DNA from: Streptomyces cinerochromogenes
GTDB taxonomy: Bacteria > Actinomycetota > Actinomycetes > Streptomycetales > Streptomycetaceae
Assembly (NCBI RefSeq): GCF_014648635.1
Contig: NZ_BMRM01000006.1
Location: 310,001-374,000, forward strand
Length of the DNA: 64,000 bases
Direction of reading: 5' to 3'
The notes beneath the pieces are model-generated. The model saw only the letters and a list, made by a program, of their open reading frames with translations. It ran no database searches and was not told where the DNA came from. A program made the position numbers and the translations under genes. Each line of letters begins with the position of its first letter. Within the stretch, counting starts at the first letter, position 1. This document shows, in pieces, positions 32,349-41,117 of the stretch.

Positions 32349-32360
32349 TTGCGCATGCAA
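32349..32360. promoter_or_regulatory. Dyad upstream of the betaine cluster
   Basis: TTGC-GCAT-GCAA forms a 4-bp-arm dyad about 90 nt before betB, in an otherwise featureless 200-bp divergent region. It is a weak operator candidate; no BetI-type regulator is encoded nearby. Confidence 0.25.
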
Positions 32361-32451
32361 CGCGAAGGGCTTGGGCAGGCGGCGACGGTCCCCACGCGAG
32401 GCACCCCTGTCACGTACGGGCACGGAACAGGAACGGAAGGCGACACCGATC

Positions 32452-33972
32452 ATGGCGGACACAACGGAACGACAGGTACAGGCGACCATCCACGCGGGCG
32501 GCGAGTGGCTGACGGCGGTCTCCGGCGCGACCCGGGAGATCCTCGACCCCGCGGACGCCCGGCCGTTCGCCGTGGTCGCCGAGGGGGACGAGAAGGACGC
32601 CGAGCGCGCGGTGGCCGCCGCCCGGCAGGCCTTCGACCACGGCCCCTGGCCGGGCACCCCGGTCGCCGAACGCGCCGCCCTGCTGCGCCGCGTCGCCGAT
32701 CTCCTGGTGCGCGACCGCGAGGAACTCGGCCTGCTGGAGAGCCGGGACGCGGGCAAGACCGTCGAGGAGGGCCGCGTCGACATCGACTGCGTCGCCGACG
32801 CCTTCCGCTACTTCGCCGACCTGGTCGCCGCCGAGGCCCCGGGCCGGGTCGTCGACGCGGGCTCGCCGGACATCCACAGCGTGGTCGTCCACGAACCGGT
32901 CGGCGTCTGCGCGCTGATCACCCCCTGGAACTACCCGCTGCTCCAGGCCAGCTGGAAGATCGCCCCGGCGCTCGCCGCCGGCAACACCTTCGTGATCAAG
33001 CCCAGCGAGATCACCCCGATGACGACGATCGCCCTGATCGAGCTGCTCACCGAGGCCGGCCTCCCCGCGGGCGTGGCCAACCTCGTCACCGGCCCCGGCC
33101 ACACCGTCGGCGCCCGCCTCGCCGAGCACCCCGACGTCGACCTGGTCTCCTTCACCGGCGGCCTGGTCAGCGGCACCAAGGTGGCCCAGGCCGCCGCGCC
33201 CACCGTCAAGAAGGTCGCCCTCGAACTCGGCGGCAAGAACCCCAACGTCGTCTTCGCCGACGCCTGCGCCACCGACGAGGGCTTCGACACCGCCGTCGAC
33301 CAGGCCCTCAACGCGGCCTTCATCCACAGCGGCCAGGTCTGCTCGGCCGGCGCCCGCCTCATCGTCGAGGAGTCCGTCAGGGACCGCTTCGTCACCGAAC
33401 TCGCCCGCCGCGCCCAGCGGATCAGGCTCGGCCGCGGCACCGAGGACGGCGTCGAGTGCGGCCCGCTCGTCTCCGAGCAGCAGCGCGCCAAGGTCGAGGC
33501 GTACGTCGCCTCCGCGCTCGCCGAGGGTGCCGTGCTCCGCTGCGGCGGCAAGCGGCCCGAACCCTCCGACGTACGACCGGAGTCCGGCTACTTCTACGAG
33601 CCGACCGTCCTCGACGCCTGCCACCGCGAGATGCGGGTGGTCCGCGAGGAGGTCTTCGGCCCGGTCCTCACCGTGGAGACCTTCAGCACCGAGGAGGAGG
33701 CGGTCGCGCTGGCCAACGACACCGAGTACGGCCTCGCGGGCGCCGTGTGGAGCGCCGACGCCTCCAAGGCCCGCAGGGTCGCCGCCCGGCTGCGGCACGG
33801 CACCGTCTGGATCAACGACTTCCACCCCTACCTGCCGCAGGCGGAGTGGGGCGGCTTCGGCAGGAGCGGCACCGGGCGCGAACTGGGCCCCGCCGGGCTC
33901 GCCGAGTACCGCGAGACCAAGCACGTCTACCAGAACCTCGCGCCGAAGCCCGTCCGCTGGTTCGCCGGCTGA
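32452..33972 (+). CDS. betB: Betaine-aldehyde dehydrogenase (ALDH superfamily)
   Basis: A 506-residue aldehyde dehydrogenase. It has the Asn of the oxyanion hole in ITPWNYPLLQASWKI, the NAD-binding region VTGPGHTVG, the general-base Glu in LELGGKNPN, and the nucleophilic Cys in HSGQVCSAGARL. Its position before a choline dehydrogenase and a betaine transporter makes betaine aldehyde the likely substrate, yielding the osmoprotectant glycine betaine. ATG 32452 has GGAAGG 12 nt upstream; the longer frame upstream shows no conserved sequence. Confidence 0.9.
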   Translation: MADTTERQVQATIHAGGEWLTAVSGATREILDPADARPFAVVAEGDEKDAERAVAAARQAFDHGPWPGTPVAERAALLRRVADLLVRDREELGLLESRDAGKTVEEGRVDIDCVADAFRYFADLVAAEAPGRVVDAGSPDIHSVVVHEPVGVCALITPWNYPLLQASWKIAPALAAGNTFVIKPSEITPMTTIALIELLTEAGLPAGVANLVTGPGHTVGARLAEHPDVDLVSFTGGLVSGTKVAQAAAPTVKKVALELGGKNPNVVFADACATDEGFDTAVDQALNAAFIHSGQVCSAGARLIVEESVRDRFVTELARRAQRIRLGRGTEDGVECGPLVSEQQRAKVEAYVASALAEGAVLRCGGKRPEPSDVRPESGYFYEPTVLDACHREMRVVREEVFGPVLTVETFSTEEEAVALANDTEYGLAGAVWSADASKARRVAARLRHGTVWINDFHPYLPQAEWGGFGRSGTGRELGPAGLAEYRETKHVYQNLAPKPVRWFAG

Positions 33973-34060
33973 CCCCCGCCACCGGACCGCCCCCGCCACC
34001 GGACGAGCCCACGGCACCGGGAAACCCTCGCCGCCCGACGATCCCTCGCCGCCGCAAGAC

Positions 34061-34150
34061 CCCCGCACCGGAAGAACCCCCGTCACCAGAAACCCCCGCA
34101 CCGGAAGAACCCCCGCCACCAGAAGAGCCCCCCGCCACCAGAAGAGCCTC
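34061..34150. repeat. Tandem repeats between betB and the choline dehydrogenase gene
   Basis: The motif CCCGCACCGGAAGAACCCC recurs at 34062 and 34096, interleaved with degenerate copies (CACCAGAAACCCC, CCACCAGAAGAGCCCC twice). The array fills the 194-bp intergenic stretch and reads as Pro-Glu repeats in one frame, but no start or ribosome binding site makes it a gene. Confidence 0.7.
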
Positions 34151-34166
34151 CTGGAGTAGCACCCCC

Positions 34167-35705
34167 ATGTCCCACACCGCCCGCGAGCACGTCTACGACT
34201 ACGTCGTCATCGGCGGCGGCACCGCCGGCTCCGTCATCGCCTCCCGCCTCACCGAGAACCCGGACGTCACCGTCGCCGTCATCGAGGGCGGCCCGAGCGA
34301 CGTCGGCCGCGACGACGTCCTGACCCTGCGCCGCTGGATGGGCCTGCTCGGCGGCGAACTCGACTACGACTACCCGACGGTCGAGCAGCCCCGCGGCAAC
34401 TCCCACATCCGGCACAGCCGCGCCCGCGTCCTCGGCGGCTGCTCCTCGCACAACACCCTCATCTCCTTCAAGCCCCTGCCCTCCGACTGGGACGAGTGGG
34501 AGGCCGCCGGCGCCAAGGGCTGGGGCGCCGTCCCCATGGAGGCCTACTTCGCCCGTCTGAAGAACAACATCGTCTCGGTCGACGAGAAGGACCGGAACGC
34601 CATCGCCCGCGACTTCGTCGACGCCGCCCGGTCGGCACTCGGGGTACCCCGGGTCGAGGGCTTCAACCGCACACCGTTCACCGAGGGCGTCGGCTTCTTC
34701 GACCTCGCCTACCACCCCGAGAACAACAAGCGGTCCTCCGCCTCCGTGGCCTACCTGCACCCGGTGATGGACGAGCGCCCCAACCTGACGATCCTGCTGG
34801 AGACCTGGGCGTACCGGCTGGAGCTTTCCGGCACCCGCGCCGAGGGCGTCCACGTGCGCACCAAGGACGGCGAGGAACTGCTGGTCCGCGCCCGCCACGA
34901 GGTCGTGCTGTGCGCCGGCGCCGTCGACTCCCCGCGGCTGCTGCTCCACTCGGGCATCGGCCCGCGCCAGGACCTCGAAGCGCTCGGCATCCCCGTCGTC
35001 CACGACCTGCCCGGCGTCGGCGAGAACCTGCTCGACCACCCCGAGTCGGTCATCGTCTGGGAGACCCACGGCCCGATCCCGGAGAACTCCGCGATGGACT
35101 CCGACGCGGGCCTGTTCGTCCAGCGCGACCCCGGACACCCGGGCCCGGACCTGATGTTCCACTTCTACCAGATCCCGTTCACGGACAACCCGGAGCGACT
35201 GGGCTACCGGCGGCCGGAGTTCGGCGTCTCCATGACCCCCAACATCCCCAAGCCGAAGAGCCGCGGCCGCCTGTACCTCACCAGCGCGGACCCCTCCGTC
35301 AAGCCGGCCCTCGACTTCCGGTACTTCACCGACGAGGACGACTACGACGCCCGGACCCTGGTCGACGGCATCCGCATCGCCCGTGAGATCGCGAAGACCG
35401 AGCCGCTGGCCGGCTGGCTCAAGCGCGAGGTGTGCCCCGGCCCGGAGATCCTCGGCGACGCCGAGCTGAGCGAGTACGCCCGCAAGGTCGCGCACACCGT
35501 CTACCACCCGGCCGGCACCTGCAGGATGGGTGCCGCCGACGACGAACTCGCCGTGGTCGACCCGGAGCTGAGGATCCGGGGCCTCGACGGCATTCGCATC
35601 GCCGACGCGTCCGTCTTCCCCACCATGACCGCCGTGAACCCGATGATCGGGGTGCTCATGGTCGGGGAGAAGGCCGTCGACCTGATCGGAGGCGACCCCC
35701 GATGA
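34167..35705 (+). CDS. betA: Choline dehydrogenase-like GMC oxidoreductase
   Basis: A 512-residue GMC flavoprotein. It has the N-terminal FAD-binding motif [30 protein letters not shown], the second GMC signature [16 protein letters not shown], and the C-terminal catalytic His region [11 protein letters not shown]. In this context it most likely oxidises choline to betaine aldehyde for BetB. It overlaps the downstream ABC ATPase gene by ATGA. Confidence 0.88.
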   Translation: MSHTAREHVYDYVVIGGGTAGSVIASRLTENPDVTVAVIEGGPSDVGRDDVLTLRRWMGLLGGELDYDYPTVEQPRGNSHIRHSRARVLGGCSSHNTLISFKPLPSDWDEWEAAGAKGWGAVPMEAYFARLKNNIVSVDEKDRNAIARDFVDAARSALGVPRVEGFNRTPFTEGVGFFDLAYHPENNKRSSASVAYLHPVMDERPNLTILLETWAYRLELSGTRAEGVHVRTKDGEELLVRARHEVVLCAGAVDSPRLLLHSGIGPRQDLEALGIPVVHDLPGVGENLLDHPESVIVWETHGPIPENSAMDSDAGLFVQRDPGHPGPDLMFHFYQIPFTDNPERLGYRRPEFGVSMTPNIPKPKSRGRLYLTSADPSVKPALDFRYFTDEDDYDARTLVDGIRIAREIAKTEPLAGWLKREVCPGPEILGDAELSEYARKVAHTVYHPAGTCRMGAADDELAVVDPELRIRGLDGIRIADASVFPTMTAVNPMIGVLMVGEKAVDLIGGDPR

Positions 35706-36952
35706 CCCTCACCGTTCCCACCCGTAAGCCGCCCACCACCGCCGCCGACCCCGTCTTCTCGGTGTCCGGCCTGTGGAAGGTGTTCGGCCCGAAACCGGAG
35801 CGCGTCCCCGCCGACCCTGAGCTGGCCGCGCTCTCTCCCGCCGACCTCCGCTCCCGCACCGGCTGCACGGCCGCCGTCCGGGACGTCTCCTTCGACGTCC
35901 GCAAGGGCGAGGTCTTCGTCGTCATGGGCCTGTCCGGCTCCGGCAAGTCCACCCTCGTCCGGTGCCTGACCCGGCTGATCGAGCCGACCGCGGGCACGAT
36001 CTCCATCGACGGCGAGGACGTCCGCGCGATGGACCGGGGCCGGCTGCGCGAGCTGCGCCGGCACCGGGCCGCGATGGTCTTCCAGCACTTCGGCCTGCTC
36101 CCGCACCGCACGGTCCTCGACAACGTCGCCTACGGCCTGGAGATCCAGGGCGTCGGCAGGTCCGAACGCCGTGAGCGGGCCGCCGAGTTCATCGCCAAGG
36201 TCGGCCTCGAAGGCATGGAGAAGCGCCGCCCCGGGCAGCTCTCCGGCGGCCAGCGCCAGCGGGTGGGCCTCGCCCGCGCCCTCGCCGTTGACCCGGAGGT
36301 CCTCCTCTTCGACGAGCCGTTCAGCGCCCTCGACCCCCTCATCCGGCGCGACATGCAGGACGAGGTGACCCGCCTGCACCGGGAAGAGGGCCGCACGATG
36401 GTCTTCATCACCCACGACCTCGCCGAGGCCCTCAAACTGGGCGACCGCATCGCCCTCATGCGCGACGGCCGGGTGGTCCAGCTGGGCACCCCCGAGGAGA
36501 TCGTCGGCAACCCGGCCGACGACTACGTCCGCGAGTTCGTCCGGGACGTGCCGCGCGAGCAGGTGATGACGGTCGGTACGGCCATGCGCCCGGCGTCGGC
36601 CGACGAATTGGGCAGCGGCCCGGCCGTACGCCCGGAGGCCACGGTCGCCGAGGCCATCGAGGCCGTGGCCCGCTCCGGCGCCCCCGCCCGCGTCATGGAC
36701 GAGGGCCGCTGCCTCGGGGTGGTGGACCACGAGCAGCTCCTGGGTGTGGTGGCAGGCGTGGACGCCGCGGCCACGGGCGAGGCCCGTACCGCGGTGGCGG
36801 ACACCGACGCCCCCGCAGCCGCGGACGACGCACCCGCCGCAGCCGCGGGCCGCCGTACCGCCGGGCCGGCACCCGTCCCCGGGGAAGCGGCACCCGCCGG
36901 GCGCGGTCCAGCGACGTCCCCCGGCCCCCGCACCACCCCGGAGGCCGTCTGA
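35702..36952 (+). CDS. Glycine betaine/proline ABC transporter ATP-binding protein (ProV/OpuAA type)
   Basis: A 416-residue ATPase. Walker [10 protein letters not shown] is at about residue 83, followed by the Q-loop [12 protein letters not shown], signature [15 protein letters not shown] and Walker [16 protein letters not shown]-terminal CBS-like region (residues 295-350) resembles osmosensing ATPases of this family. The last 60 residues are Ala/Pro-rich and probably disordered. It is translationally coupled on both sides (ATGA upstream, TGATG downstream). Confidence 0.92.
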   Translation: MTLTVPTRKPPTTAADPVFSVSGLWKVFGPKPERVPADPELAALSPADLRSRTGCTAAVRDVSFDVRKGEVFVVMGLSGSGKSTLVRCLTRLIEPTAGTISIDGEDVRAMDRGRLRELRRHRAAMVFQHFGLLPHRTVLDNVAYGLEIQGVGRSERRERAAEFIAKVGLEGMEKRRPGQLSGGQRQRVGLARALAVDPEVLLFDEPFSALDPLIRRDMQDEVTRLHREEGRTMVFITHDLAEALKLGDRIALMRDGRVVQLGTPEEIVGNPADDYVREFVRDVPREQVMTVGTAMRPASADELGSGPAVRPEATVAEAIEAVARSGAPARVMDEGRCLGVVDHEQLLGVVAGVDAAATGEARTAVADTDAPAAADDAPAAAAGRRTAGPAPVPGEAAPAGRGPATSPGPRTTPEAV

Positions 36953-38889
36953 TGGCCACGCTCACCGTCCCCGCCTCCAAAGCCGGCGCCCCCCGCGTCC
37001 TGAAGAGCCGAGCCGCGGGCAAGCTCCTCCTGCTCGCCCTCCTCGCCGCGGTCCTGGCGCCCTGGGCGGCCGGCCACTGGCCCGGGGCCACCTGGCCCCA
37101 CGCCCTCACCGTCCACCTCGACAAACCCCTCGCCGCGGCCAGCGACTGGGTCATGGACAACCGGGACAGCCACCCGCTGTTCCTGTACTTCTTCGGCTAC
37201 GTCAGCAACGCCGTCATCTGGGCCGTCCGCGTGGTCTACCTGACCCTCCTCGCCGCGGGCTGGGCAGGCGTGACCGCGTTCGCCGCCCTGCTCGCCTGGC
37301 GCGTCGCCGGTGTCCGCCTGGCCGCCGGCACGGCCACCGCCTTCCTGGCCTGCGGAGCCCTGGGCATGTGGGTCCCGACGATGCAGACCCTCGCGCTGAT
37401 GGTCGTGGCGGTCCTCGCCTCCGTCGCCGTGGGCGCCCTCCTCGGCCTCGGCGCCGGCCTCTCCGACCGCCTCGACCGCGCCCTGCGCCCGGTGCTGGAC
37501 ACCATGCAGGTGCTCCCGGCCTTCGCCTACCTCCTCCCCGTCGTCCTGGTCTTCGGCATCGGCGTCCCCGCGGCCGTCCTCGCCACCGTCGTCTACGCCG
37601 CCCCGCCGATGGCCCGCCTCACCGCGCTCGGCCTGCGCCGTGCCGACCCCGAAGTCCTGGAGGCCGTGGAGTCGCTCGGCGCCACCCGCCGCCAGCGGCT
37701 GCTGACCGCCCGTATCCCGCTGGCCCGCAAGGAACTCCTCCTCGGCCTCAACCAGACGATCATGATGGCGCTGTCCATGGCCGTGATCGCCTCCGTCATC
37801 GGCGCCGGCGGCCTCGGCGACCGCGTCTACCAGGCACTCGCCTCGGTCGACGTCGGCGCGGCCCTCGCGGCCGGCATCCCGATCGTGCTGCTCGCGGTGG
37901 TCCTGGACCGCGTGACCGCGGCGGCCGGGGACGGCGGGACCCGCCCCCGCACCGTCGGCTGGCCGTACGCCCTCGCCGTCACCGCGGCCGTCGCCCTCGC
38001 CACCCGCCTCCTCGGCGCCCTCGACTGGCCCGCCGGCGGCACCCTGGACATCGCCGGACCGGTCAACCGCGCCGTCGACTGGATGACCGCCCACCTCTAC
38101 TCCGGCGTCCCGGTCGTCGGCGGCACCGCGGACTGGGCGGCCCACTTCACCACCTGGGTCCTGGACCCCGTCCGCGACGGCCTTCAGTGGCTGCCCTGGT
38201 GGTCGGTGCTGCTGATCGTCGCCGCCCTGGCCTGGCTGATCGGCACCTGGCGCACCGCGCTGACCGCCGTCCTCGCCATGGCCGCGATCGGCGTGCTCGG
38301 CGTGTGGGAGCCGACGCTCGACACCCTCTCCCAGGTGCTGGCCGCCGTCGCCGTCACCCTCGTGCTGGGCTTCGCCACGGGCATCGCCGCCGCCCGCAGC
38401 GACCGCGTCGACCGCGCCCTGCGCCCGGTCCTGGACGTCTTCCAGACGATGCCGCAGTTCGTGTACCTGATCCCGGTCGTCGCCCTGTTCGGCGTCGGCC
38501 GTGCGCCCGCCGTCGCCGCGGCCGTCGTCTACGCCCTCCCGGCCGTCGTCCGGATCACCGCGCAGGGCCTGCGCCAGGTCGACCAGGCCGCGCTGGAGTC
38601 CGCGCGCTCGCTCGGCGCGACCGGCCGCCAGCAGCTGTGGCAGGTCCAGCTCCCGCTGGCCAGGCGGTCGTTGCTGCTCGCCGTCAACCAGGGCGTCGTC
38701 CTGGTCCTCGCCGTGGTCATCATCGGCGGTCTGGTCGGCGGCGGCGCCCTCGGCTACGACGTCGCCTTCGGCCTCGCCCAGGGCGACCTCGCGACCGGCC
38801 TGGTCGCCGGTGCCGCCATCGTCTGCCTGGGCCTGATGCTGGACCGGGTGACCCAGCCGACCGGGCGCCGCCCGGGGAAGGGAGCCTGA
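36952..38889 (+). CDS. Fused double ProW-type permease for glycine betaine uptake
   Basis: A 645-residue membrane protein containing two complete binding-protein-dependent permease modules. The first coupling loop is EVLEAVESLGATRRQRLLTARIPLA at about residues 235-259. The second is QAALESARSLGATGRQQLWQVQLPLA at about 543-568. OpuA/ProU systems normally assemble two identical permeases; here both halves are on one chain, linked by an additional helical segment. It works with the ATPase upstream and the lipoprotein downstream. Confidence 0.92.
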   Translation: MATLTVPASKAGAPRVLKSRAAGKLLLLALLAAVLAPWAAGHWPGATWPHALTVHLDKPLAAASDWVMDNRDSHPLFLYFFGYVSNAVIWAVRVVYLTLLAAGWAGVTAFAALLAWRVAGVRLAAGTATAFLACGALGMWVPTMQTLALMVVAVLASVAVGALLGLGAGLSDRLDRALRPVLDTMQVLPAFAYLLPVVLVFGIGVPAAVLATVVYAAPPMARLTALGLRRADPEVLEAVESLGATRRQRLLTARIPLARKELLLGLNQTIMMALSMAVIASVIGAGGLGDRVYQALASVDVGAALAAGIPIVLLAVVLDRVTAAAGDGGTRPRTVGWPYALAVTAAVALATRLLGALDWPAGGTLDIAGPVNRAVDWMTAHLYSGVPVVGGTADWAAHFTTWVLDPVRDGLQWLPWWSVLLIVAALAWLIGTWRTALTAVLAMAAIGVLGVWEPTLDTLSQVLAAVAVTLVLGFATGIAAARSDRVDRALRPVLDVFQTMPQFVYLIPVVALFGVGRAPAVAAAVVYALPAVVRITAQGLRQVDQAALESARSLGATGRQQLWQVQLPLARRSLLLAVNQGVVLVLAVVIIGGLVGGGALGYDVAFGLAQGDLATGLVAGAAIVCLGLMLDRVTQPTGRRPGKGA

Positions 38890-38890
38890 C

Positions 38891-39844
38891 ATGCGCCTGC
38901 GTACGACCGTCCCGGCCGCCGTCACCGTCCTGGCCCTGGCCACCGGCTGCGGCGCCGCCGACATGACCAAGCAGGCCAGCCCGTTCGCGAACGCGCACGG
39001 CTCGAAGACCGTCACCCTGTCCGTGCAGTCCTGGGTGGGCGCGCAGTCCAATGTGGCCGTCGCCCAGTACATCCTGGAGCACAAGCTGGGCTACCGCGTC
39101 GACACCGTCCAGGTCGACGAGGTGCCCGCCTGGGACGCGCTGAGCCAGGGCCGGGTCGACGCCCTCCTGGAGGACTGGGGCCACCCGGACCAGGAGAAGC
39201 GGTACGTCACCGACAAGAAGACGATCGCGCGCGGCGGCGACCTCGGGGTGACCGGTCACATCGGCTGGTTCGTGCCGACGTACCTCGCCAAGGAGCACCC
39301 GGACATCACGGACTGGCGGAACCTGAACAAGTACGCCTCGCTCTTCCGCACCGCGGAGAGCGGAGGCAAGGGCCAGCTGATGGACGGCTCCCCGTCCTAC
39401 GTCACCAACGACAAGGCCCTGGTGAAGAACCTGAAGCTGGACTACCAGGTCGTCTTCGCCGGTTCCGAGGCGGCCCAGATCACGCAGATGAAGCAGTTCG
39501 CCAAGGAGAAGAAGCCCTTCCTGACGTACTGGTACGCGCCGCAGTGGCTGTTCAAGAAGGTGCCCATGACGGAGGTGAAGCTGCCGCCGTACAAGGAGGG
39601 CTGCGACGCCGACCCCGCGAAGGTCGCCTGCTCCTACCCGCACACCCCGCTGCAGAAGTACCTCAACGCCGACTTCGCGAAGTCCGGCGGGAAGGCCGCG
39701 GCCTTCCTGAAGAGGTTCCGGTGGACGACGGAGGACCAGAACGAGGTCTCCCTGATGATCGCCGAGCAGAAGCTGGACCCGCAGGAGGCGGCGAGGAAGT
39801 GGGTGGACGGCCACCCCGACGTGTGGAAGAAGTGGCTGTCCTGA
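38891..39844 (+). CDS. Glycine betaine/choline ABC substrate-binding lipoprotein (ProX/OpuAC type)
   Basis: A 317-residue lipoprotein with lipobox LATGC (Cys about residue 20). The mature part has OpuAC-family features: VQSWVGAQSNVAVAQYIL, aromatic residues WDAL/LEDWGHPD for quaternary-amine binding, and a KPFLTYWYAPQWLF segment. It is the last gene of the cluster; its start is 1 nt after the permease stop. Confidence 0.92.
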   Translation: MRLRTTVPAAVTVLALATGCGAADMTKQASPFANAHGSKTVTLSVQSWVGAQSNVAVAQYILEHKLGYRVDTVQVDEVPAWDALSQGRVDALLEDWGHPDQEKRYVTDKKTIARGGDLGVTGHIGWFVPTYLAKEHPDITDWRNLNKYASLFRTAESGGKGQLMDGSPSYVTNDKALVKNLKLDYQVVFAGSEAAQITQMKQFAKEKKPFLTYWYAPQWLFKKVPMTEVKLPPYKEGCDADPAKVACSYPHTPLQKYLNADFAKSGGKAAAFLKRFRWTTEDQNEVSLMIAEQKLDPQEAARKWVDGHPDVWKKWLS

Positions 39845-39850
39845 ACCCGC

Positions 39851-40573
39851 CTACGGCGCGAGTCCGCCGGCGATCTCCCGCAGCGCGGCCGCGGCCCGCC
39901 GCTGGAGGCCCGGCCCGAAGGTGATCCGGGTGGCCCCGAGCCCGCCGAGCGCGGCGGGCGAGGGGCCGTCCCCGTCCAGGCGGGCCAGCGCGTTCAGCGG
40001 GCCCTGGATCCCGGCCCGCAGCAGGGGCAGCACGGCGGGCGGGGCGAGGATCGGGTACACGCAGTCCGCGCCCGCCGCGACGTACAACGCGGCCCGCTCG
40101 ATGGCCCGTTCGGGATCGCCGTCGCCGTGCACGAAGGTGTCCACGCGGGCGTTGACGAACAGCCGGTCGCCGGCGGCGGCCCGTACCTCGGCGAGGAACC
40201 CGGCGTGCGCGTGCGGGTCCTTGAGGACACCCCCGTCGGAGTCCTCTAGGTTGCAGCCGACGGCCCCCGCCTCCAGCAGCCGCTCGACCAGCTCCTCCGG
40301 CGCGAGCCCGTACCCTCCCTCGACGTCCGCGGACACCGGCACGTCCACGGCCCGCGTGATCCGCCCGACCGCCGCGAACATCTCGTCGGCCGGGGTGGCC
40401 CCGTCCTCGTACCCGAGGGAGGCGGCCACCCCCGCGCTCGGCGTGGCCAGCGCCGGGAACCCGGCGTCGGCGAACACCCGCGCGCTCGCCGCGTCCCAGG
40501 GCCCCGGCAGGACCAGCGGGTCATCGGGCGTCCGGCCCCGGTGCAGCGCGCGGAACGCCTCCGCCCCGCTCAC
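39851..40573 (-). CDS. PEP mutase / isocitrate lyase superfamily protein
   Basis: A 240-residue TIM-barrel protein with the family elements VLPGPWDAASARVFADAGFP, PVSADVEGGYG (metal-binding Asp) and GCNLEDSDGG. The isocitrate-lyase KKCGH catalytic loop is absent, placing it in the PEP-mutase-like or oxaloacetate-hydrolase-like group. GTG 40573 overlaps the stop of the AhpD-like gene (GTGA), so the two form an operon facing the MocR regulator. Confidence 0.85.
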   Translation of the reverse strand: MSGAEAFRALHRGRTPDDPLVLPGPWDAASARVFADAGFPALATPSAGVAASLGYEDGATPADEMFAAVGRITRAVDVPVSADVEGGYGLAPEELVERLLEAGAVGCNLEDSDGGVLKDPHAHAGFLAEVRAAAGDRLFVNARVDTFVHGDGDPERAIERAALYVAAGADCVYPILAPPAVLPLLRAGIQGPLNALARLDGDGPSPAALGGLGATRITFGPGLQRRAAAALREIAGGLAP

Positions 40574-41070
40574 GTGTGCTGCCCGGGCCGGTAGTGCCCC
40601 GGCGTCATCCGGAAGGTCACGCCGAACCGGTTCCAGGCGTTGATCACGGTGATCGCGGCGACCAGCCGGGCCAGCTCCTCCTCCTCGAAGTGCCCGGCGG
40701 CCCTGTCGTACACCTCGTCCGGCACGAAGCCCTCGGTCAGAACGGTGACCGCCTCGGTCAGCTCGATCGCCGCCAGCTCCTTCTCGGTGTAGAAGTGCCG
40801 CGACTCCTGCCACGCGCTGAGCTGCACGATCCGCTCGACGCTCTCACCGGCCGCGAGGGCGTCCTTGGTGTGCATGTCGAGGCAGAACGCGCAGTGGTTG
40901 AGCTGCGAGGCGCGGATCTTCACCAGCTCGTACAGCGTGGGGTCCAGGCCCTGCCGGGCCGCGCTGTCCAGGCGGATCATCGCCTTGTAGACCTCGGGGG
41001 CGTGCTCGGCCCAGCGCAGTCGCGGGGCTTCTTCGGCGGCGTACTCGACGGTTTCCTGTGCAGTGCTCAT
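40570..41070 (-). CDS. Carboxymuconolactone decarboxylase / AhpD-like protein
   Basis: A 166-residue protein of the AhpD-like CMD family. The redox motif CAFCLDMHTKDA contains the CxxC pair and His typical of alkylhydroperoxidase-like enzymes. It is probably a peroxide-reducing or thiol-handling enzyme. It is divergent from the MocR gene 46 bp away; this CMD-MocR arrangement is common in actinobacteria and suggests control by that regulator. Confidence 0.9.
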   Translation of the reverse strand: MSTAQETVEYAAEEAPRLRWAEHAPEVYKAMIRLDSAARQGLDPTLYELVKIRASQLNHCAFCLDMHTKDALAAGESVERIVQLSAWQESRHFYTEKELAAIELTEAVTVLTEGFVPDEVYDRAAGHFEEEELARLVAAITVINAWNRFGVTFRMTPGHYRPGQHT

Positions 41071-41101
41071 GCCTCGACCCTAGGAGCCGGGCAGCCCAGG
41101 A

Positions 41102-41117
41102 GTATGGTCCATTTCCA
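41102..41117 (+). promoter_or_regulatory. Probable leaderless promoter of the MocR gene
   Basis: TATGGT at 41102-41107 (TANNNT -10) lies 9 nt before ATG 41117 and no Shine-Dalgarno is present. The overlapping TGGTCCA could also serve as a MocR half-site. Confidence 0.4.
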
